Shown here: one piece after another, positions 30,817 to 43,739 of the stretch
Numbering within the stretch: the stretch's first letter is position 1
Layout: every line of letters starts with the position of its first letter
Assembly: GCA_039720395.1 (NCBI GenBank)
Contig: CM077833.1
Location: 2,750,797-2,814,796 of the forward strand
From: Liquidambar formosana
Lineage: Eukaryota; Streptophyta; Magnoliopsida; Saxifragales; Altingiaceae
Length of the DNA: 64,000 bases
Reading direction: 5' to 3'
The notes under the pieces: generated by a model
The model's input: the letters and a program-made list of their open reading frames with translations, nothing else
What the model was told of the DNA's origin: nothing
Databases searched by the model: none
Position numbers and translations under genes: made by a program

Positions 30817-31213
30817 CCCCGTATTTGAGATTTTAAGCCTTCTACTTGCAATCTTGGTATTAAATTAACATTGGTATATCCTAAAAAATATTAGGTATAG
30901 TAAGTAAAATATAAATGGTGTTAAATGCAATGGAAATATTGTTGAAATTATTCATATGGCAATACATCCCAACACTGTAGTACAGCACCAAAGGTATTTA
31001 CTATAGTCATAGGCTCATGCTACATAGAGTCAATCAACCGACAAATATTTTGAATGAAGAAGAAGAAATCATAATATTCAACTATATACATAACCTGACG
31101 AAGAAAAATCGATGTTGGTATTGTATGATAGTCTAGAGTGAATAATAAAATAGCATCAAGAATAATAAAACGTGGGGATCATGTTTAATATTGGGACATA
31201 GTAGATTTGGCCA

Positions 31214-32690
31214 TCACTCATTAATATTAATTAGCAATCCTTCTGCTTCCACTTGTGAAATTGGGGAGACTACTTCATTTGGTGGTATTGCTTGGCCACC
31301 TTTGCCCCTAATTAAAACAATCAATCCAACTATTATAAGAGCTGTCCCTATCACGCTGAAATGTCAATGGTTACACAAATATTTGATAAATAAGGATTTG
31401 TAAATAAAAAATAAAAAATAAAAATATTTAATCTTATACTTGCATAAATGCAGATTTTCCATGAGGAAAATGGATCCTGCAGTCATTACAAGTACTAATA
31501 ATAAGAGGTTGAAGGTTGTTACCAAAATAGGGCCCCTCTTCCTCACCACGCTAGTCTGAATGTACATTGCTAGACTAGAAACCATGAGACCCTGCACTTA
31601 TTAGTTATGATTAGACCGTAAAGTAGTATTGGATTCTCTCAAAAGCATTGTCGTGCAAACAAATATAAAAGCACATTAGGGTGAATATTAGAACTTCTTT
31701 TTAAAATGCATGATTGGGCCCATCCTCCTCATCAAGGTATAACAGTCACGCAAATTAAATTTGAATATTTTTGTAACCATTGACATTTCAGTGTGATCGA
31801 GAGCGATTATTAGTACTTGTGATCGAGAGCGATTATTAGTACTTGTCATTCACCTATAATGAATGACAATATAGGTGAAGTTTAAACACAGAAACGAAGA
31901 ATCAAAGAGCAAGGAGAAATTACTCACATCAAGGTTCTTATTATTTAATGAATAAGTTAAATTTTCAAGCATAATTTCTAGATACAAACACAAAATATCA
32001 CACAAGAGCTGTAAAATAAAGTTTTAATGAACAATACACAAATAATCTTTGCGTGGGATTTGCAACAATCAACATAGAGGCAGTGACTTGGTGGTGCCAA
32101 ACAATCTTCCAAATACATGAACATAGAATGAAAAGAAAAGAAAAATGAGACAAAAAAAAAAAAGTCTATGAGTGCAAAATACAAATACAGAAATGAAATC
32201 AAAATGATTTTGAGTAAGCTAAATAGCATGTTCACTAATAATTTGGTTTTTACTTATGATTGACCCCTACGAGGGACGCACAAAAATCAACAAAAAATGA
32301 GAATAAAAGAATACTAATAAATCTAAACAATTAATCTCAACAATAAAAGAAAAGTGAGACCAAAAAAAAAAAGAAGGCAATCATAATACAAAAATTGAAA
32401 ATAGAGTATTAATGAATATAAACCGGTAATATATATATAGCATAAAAACTTATAAGCAATTGATACTAATTGATAGGGTGCACCAAATTCCAGAGCTACA
32501 TACATCTAAGAGAAAGCTTAGGAAAGTTAATAAAGGAACCAACGTACCAGCATAAGCAACACATCCCAAGAGGAAAACTAAGGCCAAAAATGGATCCATT
32601 TTGGTCTATCTAAGTGCAAAGCAACAAATAACAAACTCCACCGAGAGAGAAAGAGAGAGAAAGAGCTCTTTTCATGCCGGCATATATATA
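31214..32690 (-). pseudogene. WAT1-like transporter unit B, short
   Basis: TATA box 32682-32690, first exon 32548-32599, penultimate exon 31440-31591, last exon 31214-31355. Both 3' exons are open; the last exon is one codon shorter (SPISQVEAEG). The middle lacks about 450 bp present in the other units, and the inverted exon fragment is cut short after a duplicated gattattagtacttgt (near 31805-31846). The promoter cluster is at 32781-32848. With unit A this is one of two copies without the penultimate-exon frameshift. Confidence 0.68.
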
Positions 32691-33250
32691 GGCAGTTGTT
32701 TCTTTTATATTTATGATAAGCAAATATACCATAAGGGAAAAGAAATCAAAACGTACAGGAGTTGACGTAGACTGGGAACGGCACATGCACGTGCACATCA
32801 AAGTGCACGTTCAATGCACGTATGCAACGCCTAATGCACGTACATGCATGCCCCATATTTGAGATTTTAAGCCTACTATTTGCACTCTTGGGATCAAATT
32901 AACATTGGTATATCCTAAAAAATATTAGGTGTAGTAAGTAAAATATAAATGGTGTTAAATGTAGTGAAAATATTGTTGAAATTATTCATATGGCAATACA
33001 TCCCAACACTGTAGTACAGCACCAAAGGTATTTACTGTAGACACAAGCTCATGCTACATAGTGACAATAAACCAACAAACATTTTGAATGAAGAAGAAGA
33101 AATCATAATATTCAACTATATACATAACCTGACAAAGAAAAATCGATGTTGGTATTGTATGATAGTCCAGAATGGATAATAAAATAGCATCAAGAAATAT
33201 AAAACATGGAGATCTTGTTCAATATTGGGACATAGTAGATTTAGCCATCA

Positions 33251-35308
33251 CTAATTAATATTAATTACCAATCCTTCTGCTTCCACCTGTGAAAAAGTGT
33301 GGAAGCCTACTTCATCTGGTGGTATTGCTTGGCCACCTTTGCCCCTGATTAAAACAATCAATCCAACTATTATAAGAGCTGTCCCTACCACGCTAAAATG
33401 TCAATGGTTACACAAATATTTGATAAGTAAGGATTTATAAATAAAAAATATTTAATTTTATACTAGCATAAATGCAGATTTTCCTTGAGGGTAATGGATC
33501 TTGCAATCATTACAAGTAATAATAATAAGGGGTTGAAGGTTGTTACCAAAACAAGGCCCTCCTCCTCATCAAGGTAGTCTGAATATACATTGCTAGACCA
33601 AAAACCATGAGACCCTTCACTTATTAGTTATGATCAGTCCGTAAAGTAGTATTGTATTCTCTCAAAAGCAGTATCGTGCAAACAATTATAAGATCACATT
33701 AGGGTGAATATTAGAACTTCTTTTTAATATGCATCGTTGGGCCATCCTCCTCATCAAGGTATAACAGTCATGCATGTTAAATTTGATCATTTTTGTAACC
33801 ATTGAAATTTAAGTGTGATCGAGAGGATTATTAGTACTTGTAATTATAGTAGGATGCATTACCGTCAAGGAAAATCTGCATTTATGGAGGTATAAAATTA
33901 AAATCTGCCTTAATGGCGGTATCATCTTTTTTGTTAACAGTGTAGGGGACTAGGGGGTAGTAACATTTCCCAAACTTCAAAGGTGAAAAGAGTTTGGAAA
34001 AACAATTTACACGGAAAAAATGTTTTCAGGTCAAAGTTGAGAGCATCAAAGTGTAATTTCCACTTAATATTAAGGGTGTTTCTAGCCGTCTGCATACAGT
34101 TCTTTTTCAATAGCACCAAAGGTGATAACCGTTGGCGAATGTCTTTTATTTCAATTTTGTCAGCGTTAATAACAGCCTGCAAGGGCTTAAGGTTTTCACT
34201 TTTCAGAGGCAGTTCTAACTGCAAGCAAACTGTATTTTTATATATTTTTTATCTTTTGCTTTAATGTGTTGAGGCTGAGCCTGTATAATCTACTCTTATG
34301 ACGCTTCCGAGATCAATTTCCATTAAAAATTTAAAAGCAATGGAGTTTTACAAAGTCATTTCACTTTGTACCAGCATAGTTCCATCCAAAACAAGGGAAA
34401 ATATCAAAGAAAAAAAAGGAACTAGCACAATTTTCTAAAAGAATGCTTTGACGAATGACAATACAGGTGAAGTTTAAACACAGAAACGAAGAATCAAAGA
34501 GCAAGGAGAAATTACTCACATCAAGGCCGGGTTCTTATTATTTAATGAATAAGAAAGTTAAATTTTCAAGCATAATTTCTAGATACAAACACAAAATATC
34601 ACATAAGAGCAGTAAAATCAAGTTTTAATGCACAATACACAAATAATCTTTGCGTGGGATTTGCAACAATCAACATAGAGGTGGGGACCTGGTGGTGCCA
34701 AACAATCTTCCAACAATAGAAACACAGAATGAAAATAAAAGAAAAATGAGACAAAAAAAAAAAAAAAAAAAAGTCCTTGTGTGCAAAATACAAATACATA
34801 AATGAAATCAAGATGATTTTGAGTAAGGTAGCTAGCATGTTCACTAATAATCAAGTTTTTGTTATGATTGACCCCTACGAGGGACGCACAAAAATCAATA
34901 AAAAATGAGAATAGAAGAATACTAATAAATCTAAACAATTAATCTCAACAATAAAAGAAAAGGGAGACAAGAAAAAAAAAAAAGGCAATCATAATACAAA
35001 AATTGAAAATAGAGTATATATGAATATAAACTGGTAATATATCTATATATATATATATAGCATAAAAACTTCTAAGCTATTGATACTGATCGATAGGGTA
35101 CACCAAATTCCAGAGTTAGGTACATTTAAGAGAAAGCCAAGGAAAGTTAATGAAGGAACAAACGTACCAACATAAGCAACACATCCCAAGAGAAAAACTG
35201 AGGCCAAAAATGGATCCATTTTGGTCTATCTAAGCGTACAGCAACAAAGAACAACTCCGCAGAGAAAGAGAGAAAGAGGGAGCTCTTTTCATGCAGGCAT
35301 ATATATAG
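33251..35308 (-). pseudogene. WAT1-like transporter unit C
   Basis: TATA box about 35300-35308. First exon 35168-35219 (MDPFLASVFLLGCVAYV). Penultimate exon 33464-33614 has one base missing in the RRGP codons, a frameshift. Last exon 33251-33392 ends at TAG. The inverted penultimate-exon fragment is at about 33826-33890. Promoter cluster 35401-35456. Confidence 0.68.
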
Positions 35309-35848
35309 GCAGTTTTTTCTTTTCTATTTATGATAAGCAAATGTACTATACGGGAAAAATAATCAAAACATACAAGAGTTGATGTAGACTGGGAACGTTC
35401 AATGCATGTGCACGTGCAATGCACGTATGCAACGCCTAATGCACGTATGTGCATGCCCCGTATTTGAGAGTTTGAACCTTCTACTTTCAATCTTGGTATC
35501 AAATTAACATTGGTATATCGTAAAAAATATTAGGTGTAGTGAGTAAAATATAAATAGTGTTAAATGTAATGGAAATATTGTTGAAATTATTCATCTGGCA
35601 ATACATCCCAACACTGTAGTACAACACCAAGGTATTTACTGTAGACACAAGCTCATGCTACATAGAGTCAATCAACCAACAAACATTTTGAATGAAGAAG
35701 AAATCATAATATTCAACTATATACATAACCTGGTGAAGAAAAATCGATGTTCGTATTGTTTGATAGTCCAGAGTGGATAATAAAACAACATCAAGAACAA
35801 TAAAATGTGGGGATCTTGTTCAATATTGAGACATAGTAGATTTAGCCA

Positions 35849-37714
35849 TCACTCATTAATATTAATTACCAATCCTTCTACTTCCACCTGTGAAGAAATG
35901 CGGAAGACTACTTCATCTGGTGGTATTGCCTGGCCACCTTTGCCCCTGATTAAAACAATCAATCCAACTATTACAAGAGCTGTCCCCACCACGCTGAAAT
36001 GTCAATGGTTACACAAATATTTGATAAATAAGGATTTATAAATGAAAGATAAAAATAAAAATATTTAATTTTATACCTACATAAATGCAGATTTTCCTTG
36101 AGGGTAATGGATCCTACAGTCATTACAAGTACTAATAATAAGAGGTTGAAGGTTGTTACCAAAACAGGCCCTCCTCCTCATCAAGGTAGTCTAAATGTAC
36201 ATTGCGAGACTAGAAACCATGAGACCCTGCACTTATTAGTTATGATCAGACCGTAAAGTAGTATTGTATTTTCTCAAAAGCATTCTTATGCAAACAAATT
36301 TAAAAGCACATTAAGGTGAATATTAGAACTTCTTTTTGAAATGCATGATTGGGCCCATCCACCTCATCAAGGTATACTGTAATGGCGGTATCATCTTTTT
36401 TGTTAACACTATAGGGGACAAGGGGGGTGGAAAAACAATTTATGGGCAAAAAATGTTTTCAAGTCAAACTTGAGAGCATCAAAGTGTAATTTCCACTTAA
36501 TACTAATGGTGTTTCTTGCCAACCGCATACAGTTTTTTTTCAACAGCACCAAGGGTGATAACCGCTACCGAATGTCTTTTATTTCAATTTTGTCAGTGTT
36601 AACGACTACCTGCAAGGGCTTAAGGTTTTCACTTTTCAGAGGCAGTTCTAACTGCAAGCAAATTGTATTTTTATGTATTTTTTATCTTTTGCTTTTATGT
36701 GTTGATGCTGAGCTTGTATAATCAACTTTGAGGATGCTTTCAAGGTCAATTTCCATTAAAAATTTTAAAGCAATGGAGTTTTACAAAGTCATTTCACTAT
36801 GTACCACAATAGTTCCATCAAAAACAAGGGAAAATATCAAACAAACAAAAAAAAAAAAAAAAAAAAAGGAACTAGCACAATTTTCTAAAAGAATGCTCTA
36901 ATGAAAGACAACATAGGTGAAGTTTAAACACATAAACATAGAATCAAAGAGCGAGGAGAAATTACTCACATCAAGGTTCTTATTATTTAAAGAATAGGAA
37001 ATTTAAATTTTCGAGCATAATTTCTAGGTACAAACACAAAATATCACATAAAAGCTGTAAAATCAAGTTTTAATGCACAATACACCAAAAATCTTTGCGT
37101 GGGATTTGCAACAATCAACCAAGAAGTGGTGACCTGGTGGTGCCAAACAATCTTCCAACAACAGAAACATAGAATGAAAATAAATTAAAAATGAGACCCC
37201 AAAAAAAAAATGTCTGTGAATTAATGCAAAATACAAATACAGAAATGAAACCAAGATGATTTTGACTAAGCTAGCTAGCATGTTCACTAATAATTAGGTT
37301 TTTAGTTATGATTGACCGCTACGAGGGACGCACAAAAATCAACAAAAAATAAGAATAGAAGAATATAATAAATCTAAAAAAAAGGCAATCATAATACAAA
37401 AATTGAAAATAGAGTATAAATAAAAATAAACTGGTAATATATGCATATATATATCATAAAAAATAAAAAATAAAAAACATATAAGCAATTGATACTGATC
37501 GTTAGGGTGCAGCAAATTCCAAAGCTACTAACATCTTAGAGAAAGCCTAGGAAAGTTAATGAAGGAACAAACATACCAACATAAGCAACACATCCCAAGA
37601 GAAAAACTAAGGCAAAAAATGGATCCATTTTGGTTTGTCTAAGCGCATAGCAGCAAAGAACAACTCCGCAGAGAAAGACAGAGATAGAGCACTTTTCATG
37701 CAAGCATATATATA
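35849..37714 (-). pseudogene. WAT1-like transporter unit D
   Basis: TATA box 37706-37714. First exon 37577-37628 (MDPFFALVFLLGCVAYV). Penultimate exon 36077-36226 with the same one-base loss as unit C. Last exon 35849-35993. The inverted exon fragment is nearly all deleted (near 36375). Promoter cluster 37814-37902, the longest of the array. Confidence 0.68.
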
Positions 37715-38298
37715 GGCAGTTTTTTTTTTTTTTTTTTAAATTTATGATAACCAAATATACTATCAGGGTAAAGAAATCAAAATGTATAGGAGTTGATGTA
37801 GACTGGGAACGTTCAATGCACGTGCATGAGCACATCAAAGTGCACGTTCAATTAATGCACGTGCAATGCACGTATGCAACACCTAATGCACGTTCGTGCA
37901 TGCTCGGTATTTGAGATTTTAAGCCTTCTACTTGTAGTCTTGGGATCAAATTAACATTGGAATATCCTAAAAATATTAGGTGTAGTAAATAAAATATAAA
38001 TGGTGTTAAATGTAATGGAAATATTGTTGAAATTATTCATATGGCAATACATCCCAACACTATAGTACAGCACAAAAGGTATTTACTATAGACACAGGCT
38101 CATGCTACATAGAGTCAATCAACCAACAAACATTTTGAATGAAGAAGAAGAAATCATAATATTCAACTATGTACATAACCTGATGAAGAAAAATCAATGT
38201 TGGTATTGTATGATAGTCCAAAGTGGATAATAAAACAACATCAAGAATAATAAAACATGGGGATCTAGTTCAATATTGGGACATAGTAGGTTTAGCCA

Positions 38299-40305
38299 TC
38301 ACTCTTTAATATTAATTACCAATCCTTCTGCTTCCACCTGTGAAGAAATGTGGGAGACTACTTCATCTAGTGGTATTTCTTGGCCACCTTTGCCCCTGAT
38401 TAAAACAATCAATCCAACTATTACAAGAGCTATCCGTATCACACTGAAATGTCAATGGTTACACAAATATTCAATAAGTAAGGATTTATAAATAAAAAAA
38501 TAAAAAATAAAAATATTTAATATTATACCTACATAAATGCAGATTTTCCTTTAGGGTAATGGATCCTGTAGTCATTACAAGTACTAGTAATAAGAGGTGG
38601 AAGGTTGTTACCCAAATAGCCCTTCCACCTCATCAAGGTAGTCTGAATGTACATTGCTAGACTAGAAACCATGAGACCCTGCACTTATTCGTTATGATCA
38701 TATCGTAAAGTAGTATTGTATTCTCTCAAACGCATTGTCATGCAAACAAATATATAAGCACATTAAAGTGAATATTAGAACTTCTTTTTAAAATGCATGA
38801 TTGGGCCCATCCTCCACATCAAGGTATAACAGTCACACAAATTAAATTTGAATATTTTTGTAACCATTGACATTTCAGCGTGATCAAGAGGGATTATTAG
38901 TACTTGTATTGACAGTAGGATCCATTAGCTTCAAGGAAAATATGCATTTATGGAGGTATAAAATTAATATTTGCATTTGTGGTGGTATCATCTTTTTTGT
39001 TAACACTGTAGGGTACTAGGGGGGGTGGAAAAACAATTTATAGGCAAAAAATGTTTTCAGGTCAAAGTTGAGAGCATCAAAGTGTAATTTCCACTTAATA
39101 TTAAGGGTGTTTCTAGCCAACCACATACATTTTTTTTTTCAACAGCGCCAAAAGTGATAACTACTAGCGAATGTCTTTTACTTCAATTTTTTCAGTGTTA
39201 ATGACTGCCTACAAGGGCTTAAGGTTTTCACTTTTTAGTGGCAGTTCTAACTGCAAGCAAATTGTATTTTTATATATTTTTTATCTTTTGCTTTTATGTG
39301 TTGATGCTGAGCCTGGATAATCTACCCTTAGGATGCTTTTGAGGTCAATTTCCATTAAAAATTTAAAAGCAATTTAGTTTTCAAAGTCATTTCACTATGC
39401 ACCAGCATAGTTCCATCAAAAACAAGGGAAAATATCAAAGGAAAAAAAGGAACTAGCACAATTTTCTAAAAGAATGCTCTAACAAAAGACAATATAGGTG
39501 AAGTTTAAACACAGAAACGAAGAATCAAAGAGCGAGGAGAAATTACACACATCAAGGTTCTTATTATTTAAAGAATAAGAAAGTTAAATTTTCAAGCTTA
39601 ATTTCTAGATACAAACACAAAATATCACATAAGAGCTGTAAAATCAAGTTTTAATGCACAATACACAAATAATCTTTTCGTGGGATTTGCAACAATCAAC
39701 CAAGAGGCGGTGACCTGGTGGTGCCAAACAATCTTCCAACAACAAAAACACAGAATGAAAACAAAAGAAAAATGAGACCAAAAAAAAAAAAAAAAAAGTC
39801 TGTGAGTGCAAAATACAAATACAGAAATGAAATCAAGATGATTTTGAGTAAGCTAGCTAGCATATTCACTAATAATCAAGTTTTTAGTTATGATTGACCC
39901 CTACGGGGGACGCACAAAAATCAACAAAAAGTGATAATAGAAGAATATTATAAATCTAAACAATTAATCTCAACAATAAAAGAAAAGGGAGGCCAAAAAA
40001 AACAAAAAAACAAAAAAACAAAAAAAAAAAAAAAAAAAAGGCAATCATAATACACAAAAATTGAAAATCGAGTATAAATGAATATAAACTGGCAATTGAT
40101 ACTGATCGATAGGGTGCACCAAATTCTAGAGCTACGTACATCTAAGAGAAAGCCTAGGAAAGTTAATGAAGGAATAAACGTAACAGCATAAGCAACACAT
40201 CCCAAGAGAAAAACTAAGTCCAAAAATGGATCCATTTTGGTACACAGCAGTAAAGAACAACCTCGCAGAAAGAGAGAACTCTTTTCGTGCAAGCATATAT
40301 ATATA
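38299..40305 (-). pseudogene. WAT1-like transporter unit E
   Basis: TATA box about 40295-40305. The first exon starts at 40235 (MDPFLDLVFLLGCVAYA), but its splice donor reads TT where other units have GT, so normal splicing should fail. Penultimate exon 38529-38678 is frameshifted in the RRGP region. Last exon 38299-38443. Inverted exon fragment at about 38885-38965. Promoter cluster 40396-40473. Confidence 0.66.
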
Positions 40306-40870
40306 CAGTTTTTTCTTTGATATTTATGATAAGCTAATATACTATAAGGAAAAAGAAATCAAAACGTACAGGAGTTGATGTAGACTGGGAACGTTCAATG
40401 CACGTGCACATGCATGCACATCAAAGTGCACGTGAAATGCACGTATGCAACGCCAAATGCACGTACGTGCATGCCCCGTATTTGAGATTTTATGCCTTCC
40501 ACTTGCAATCTTAGGATCATATTAACATTGGTATATCCTAAAAAATATTAGGTTTAGTAAGTAAAATTTAAATGGTGTTAAATGTAATGAAAATATTGTT
40601 GAAATTATTCGTATGGTAGTACATCCCAACACTGTAGTACAGTACCAGAGGTATTTACTGTAGACACAAGTTCATGCTACATAGAGTCAATCAACCAACA
40701 AACATTTTGAATGTAGAAGAAGAAATCATAATATTAAACTATATACATAACCTGACGAAGAAAAATCGATGTCGGTATTGTATGATAGTCCAGAGTGGAT
40801 AATAAAACAGCATCAAGAATAACAAAACGTGGGGATCTTTTTCAATAGTGGGAGATAGTAGATTTAGCCA

Positions 40871-42945
40871 TCACTCATTAATATTAATTAGCAATCCTTC
40901 TACTTCCACCTATGAAGAAGTGTGGGTGACTACTTCATCTGGTGTTATTGCTTGGCCACCTTTGCCCCAGATTAAAACAATCAATCCAACTATTATAAGA
41001 GCTGTCCCTATCATGCTGAAATGTCAATGGTTACACAAATAGTCGATAAATAAGGATTTCTAAGTAAAAAATTAAAAAAAAATTTAATTTTATACCTGCA
41101 TAAAAAAAAAATTCAAATTTTTGTTGAGGGTAATGGATCCTGCAGTCACTAAGAGTACTAATAATAAGGGGTTGAAGGTTGTTACCAAAACAGGCCCCTC
41201 CTCCTCATCAAGGTAGTCTGAATGTACATTGCTAGACCAGAAACCATGAGACCCTGCACTTATTAGTTATGATTAGACCATAAAGTAGTATTGTATTCAC
41301 TCAAAAGCAATGTCGTGCAAACAAATATAAAGCACATTAGGGTGAATATTAGAACTTCTTTTCAATATGCATGATTAGGCCCATCTTTCCATCAAGGTAC
41401 AGCAGTCATGCATATTAAATTTGAATATTTTTGTAACCATTGACATTTCATTGTGATCGAGAGGGATTATTAGTACTTGTTATGATAATTGGATCCATTA
41501 CCCTCAAGGAAAATCTGCATTTATGCAGGTATAAAATTAAAATTTGCATTTATGGCGATATCATCTTTTTGGTTAACACTATGGGGGACTAGGGGAGTAG
41601 TAACATTTCCCAAACTTCAGAGGTGAAAAGTGTTTGGAAAAACAATTTACAGGGAAAAAATGTTTTCAGGACAAAGTTGAGAGCATCAAAGTGTAATTTC
41701 CACTTAATATTAGCGGTGTTTCTAGCCGACCGCATACAGTTTTCCTTCAACAGTGCCAAAGGTGGTAACCGCTAGCGAATGTCTTTTATTTCAATTTTGT
41801 CAGTGTTATTGACTGCATGCACGGGCTTAAGGTTTTCACTTTTCAAAGGCAGTTCTAACTGCAAGCAAATTGTATTTTTATATATTTTTTATCTTTTGCT
41901 TTAATGTGTTGATGCCGAGCCTATATAATCCACTTTTAGGATGCTTCCGAAGTCAATTTCCATTAAAAATTTAAAAGCAATGGAGTTTTACAAAGTCATT
42001 TCACTATGTACCAGCATAGTTCCATCCAAAACAAGGGAAAATAACAAAGAAAAAAAAAAGGAACCAGCACAATTTTCTTAAAGAATGCTCGAACGAATGA
42101 CAATATAGGTGAAGTTTAAACACAGAAGCGAAGAATCAAAGAGCAAGAAGAAATTACTCACATCAAGGCTCTTATTATTTAAAGAATAAGAAAGTTAAAT
42201 TTTCAAGCATAATTTCTAGATACAAACACAAAATATCACGTAAGAGCTGTAAAATGAAGTTTTAATGCACAATACAAAAGTAATCTTTGCTTGGGATTTG
42301 CAACAATCAACCAAGAAGCGATGGTGACCTGGTGGTGCCAAACAATCTTCCAACAACAAAAACACAGAATGAAAATAAAAGAAAAGTAAGACAATAACAA
42401 AAAAAACAAAAAATAAGTCTGTGAGTGCAAAATAAAAATACAGAAATGTAATCAAGATAATTTTGAGTAAGCTAGCTAGCATGTTCACTAATTAATCAGG
42501 TTTTTAGTTATGATTGACCCCTACGAGGGACACACAAAAATCAACAAAAAATGAGAATAAAAGAATACTAATAAATCTAAACAATCAATCTCAACAATAA
42601 AAGAAAAGGGAGACCCAAAAAAAAGGCCAATCATAATACAAAAATTTAAAATATAGTATAAATTAATATAAACTAGTTATATATATATATATATATATAG
42701 AACATAAAAACTTATAAGCAATTGATACTTATCGATAGGGTGCACCAAATTCCAGAGCTACGTACATCTAAGAGAAAGCCTAGCAAAGTTAATGAAGGAA
42801 CAAACGTACCAGCATAAGCAACACAACCCAAGAGAAAAACTAACGCCAAAAATGGATCCATTTTGGTCTGTCTAAGTGCACTGCAGCAAAGAACAACTTC
42901 ACAGAGAGAGAAAGAGAGAGCTCTTTTCGTGCAGGCACATATATA
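40871..42945 (-). pseudogene. WAT1-like transporter unit F
   Basis: TATA box about 42938-42945. First exon 42810-42861 (MDPFLALVFLLGCVAYA). Penultimate exon 41096-41253 carries the one-base loss and an extra A-run at its 3' end (41102-41111). Last exon 40871-41015. Inverted exon fragment at about 41460-41530. Promoter cluster 43038-43129. Confidence 0.66.
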
Positions 42946-43182
42946 GGTATTTTTTTTTTTTTTAATATTTATGTTAAGCAAATATACTATAGGGGAAAAG
43001 AAATCAAAACGTATAGGAGTTGATGTAGACCGAGAATGTGCAATGCACGTGCACATGCATGTGCACATCAAAGTGCACGTTCAACGCACGTGCAATGCAC
43101 ATATGCAACTCCTAGTGCACGTACGTGCATGGCCCATATTTTAGATTTTAAGCCTTCTACTTGCAATCTTGGGATCAAATTA

Positions 43183-43739
43183 TCAGCCCATGCATGATTT
43201 TTTTATAATTTAATTTTTTTGATAATTTATTTTTATTTTATTTTTTATGATGCGGAGGAACCCGCCTGATTTATCGTCGGGATAAACTGTTAGCTAGCTT
43301 GGTCGACCTGTAAACCTCCACAAACATATGCACCTCATGCTTAACACATGTGTCGACCATGTAAGTTATATGGCTTACATTGCCCTAAACATCTAGTCCG
43401 TGAGGCAAACTCCAAACTCCAAAATTAGATATGCTCTAGAGAGAGAGACAGAGATAGAAGAAAGGTGTAGCTACAGCCTACAAATAAAATCCAACTTATA
43501 TAACTATGTAAAGGGAAACAAGGGATAGATGTATTAATCTTAATAAATATTAACAGAAGACATACGTAGGAAAGAGTTAAAAATAAAAGAGCAATCCACC
43601 AGTATTTATTGATTGGAATAGAGTATGGTAACTGGTTAAGTAACGTCACTGACTCTTTATGATGGTACATGTAACATGCTCCTAGATGGCTTTATTTAAA
43701 TTTAAGCGTTTTTTACCTTCTCTTTTCCTTGGTGGGTAC
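43183..43739. other. Unassigned flank between array and solo LTR
   Basis: No gene recognised. It is AT-rich at the left with an AG repeat near 43438-43460. It is the target into which the solo LTR at 43740 inserted. Confidence 0.4.

Larger units (their letters stand above)
28171..43182 (-). repeat. Tandem array of six WAT1-like gene units plus one orphan promoter
   Basis: The same block recurs with starts of the CACGTG-rich segment near 28190, 30745, 32781, 35401, 37814, 40396 and 43038, giving periods of about 2.0 to 2.6 kb. Each unit carries, on the minus strand, promoter, TATA box, a 17-codon first exon, a long non-coding middle, a penultimate exon and a last exon. The right edge of the array is near 43182, where unit text changes to unrelated sequence. 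The left edge is the truncated LTR at 28170. Unit 31214-32848 is short because about 450 bp of the middle is deleted. Confidence 0.9.

Noticed and set aside
33934..34264. Frames on both strands in the middle of a WAT1-like unit (93 and 96 codons)
   Set aside because: The plus-strand frame recurs in part in unit D, but the other units have stops and indels. No family resemblance, so treated as non-coding.
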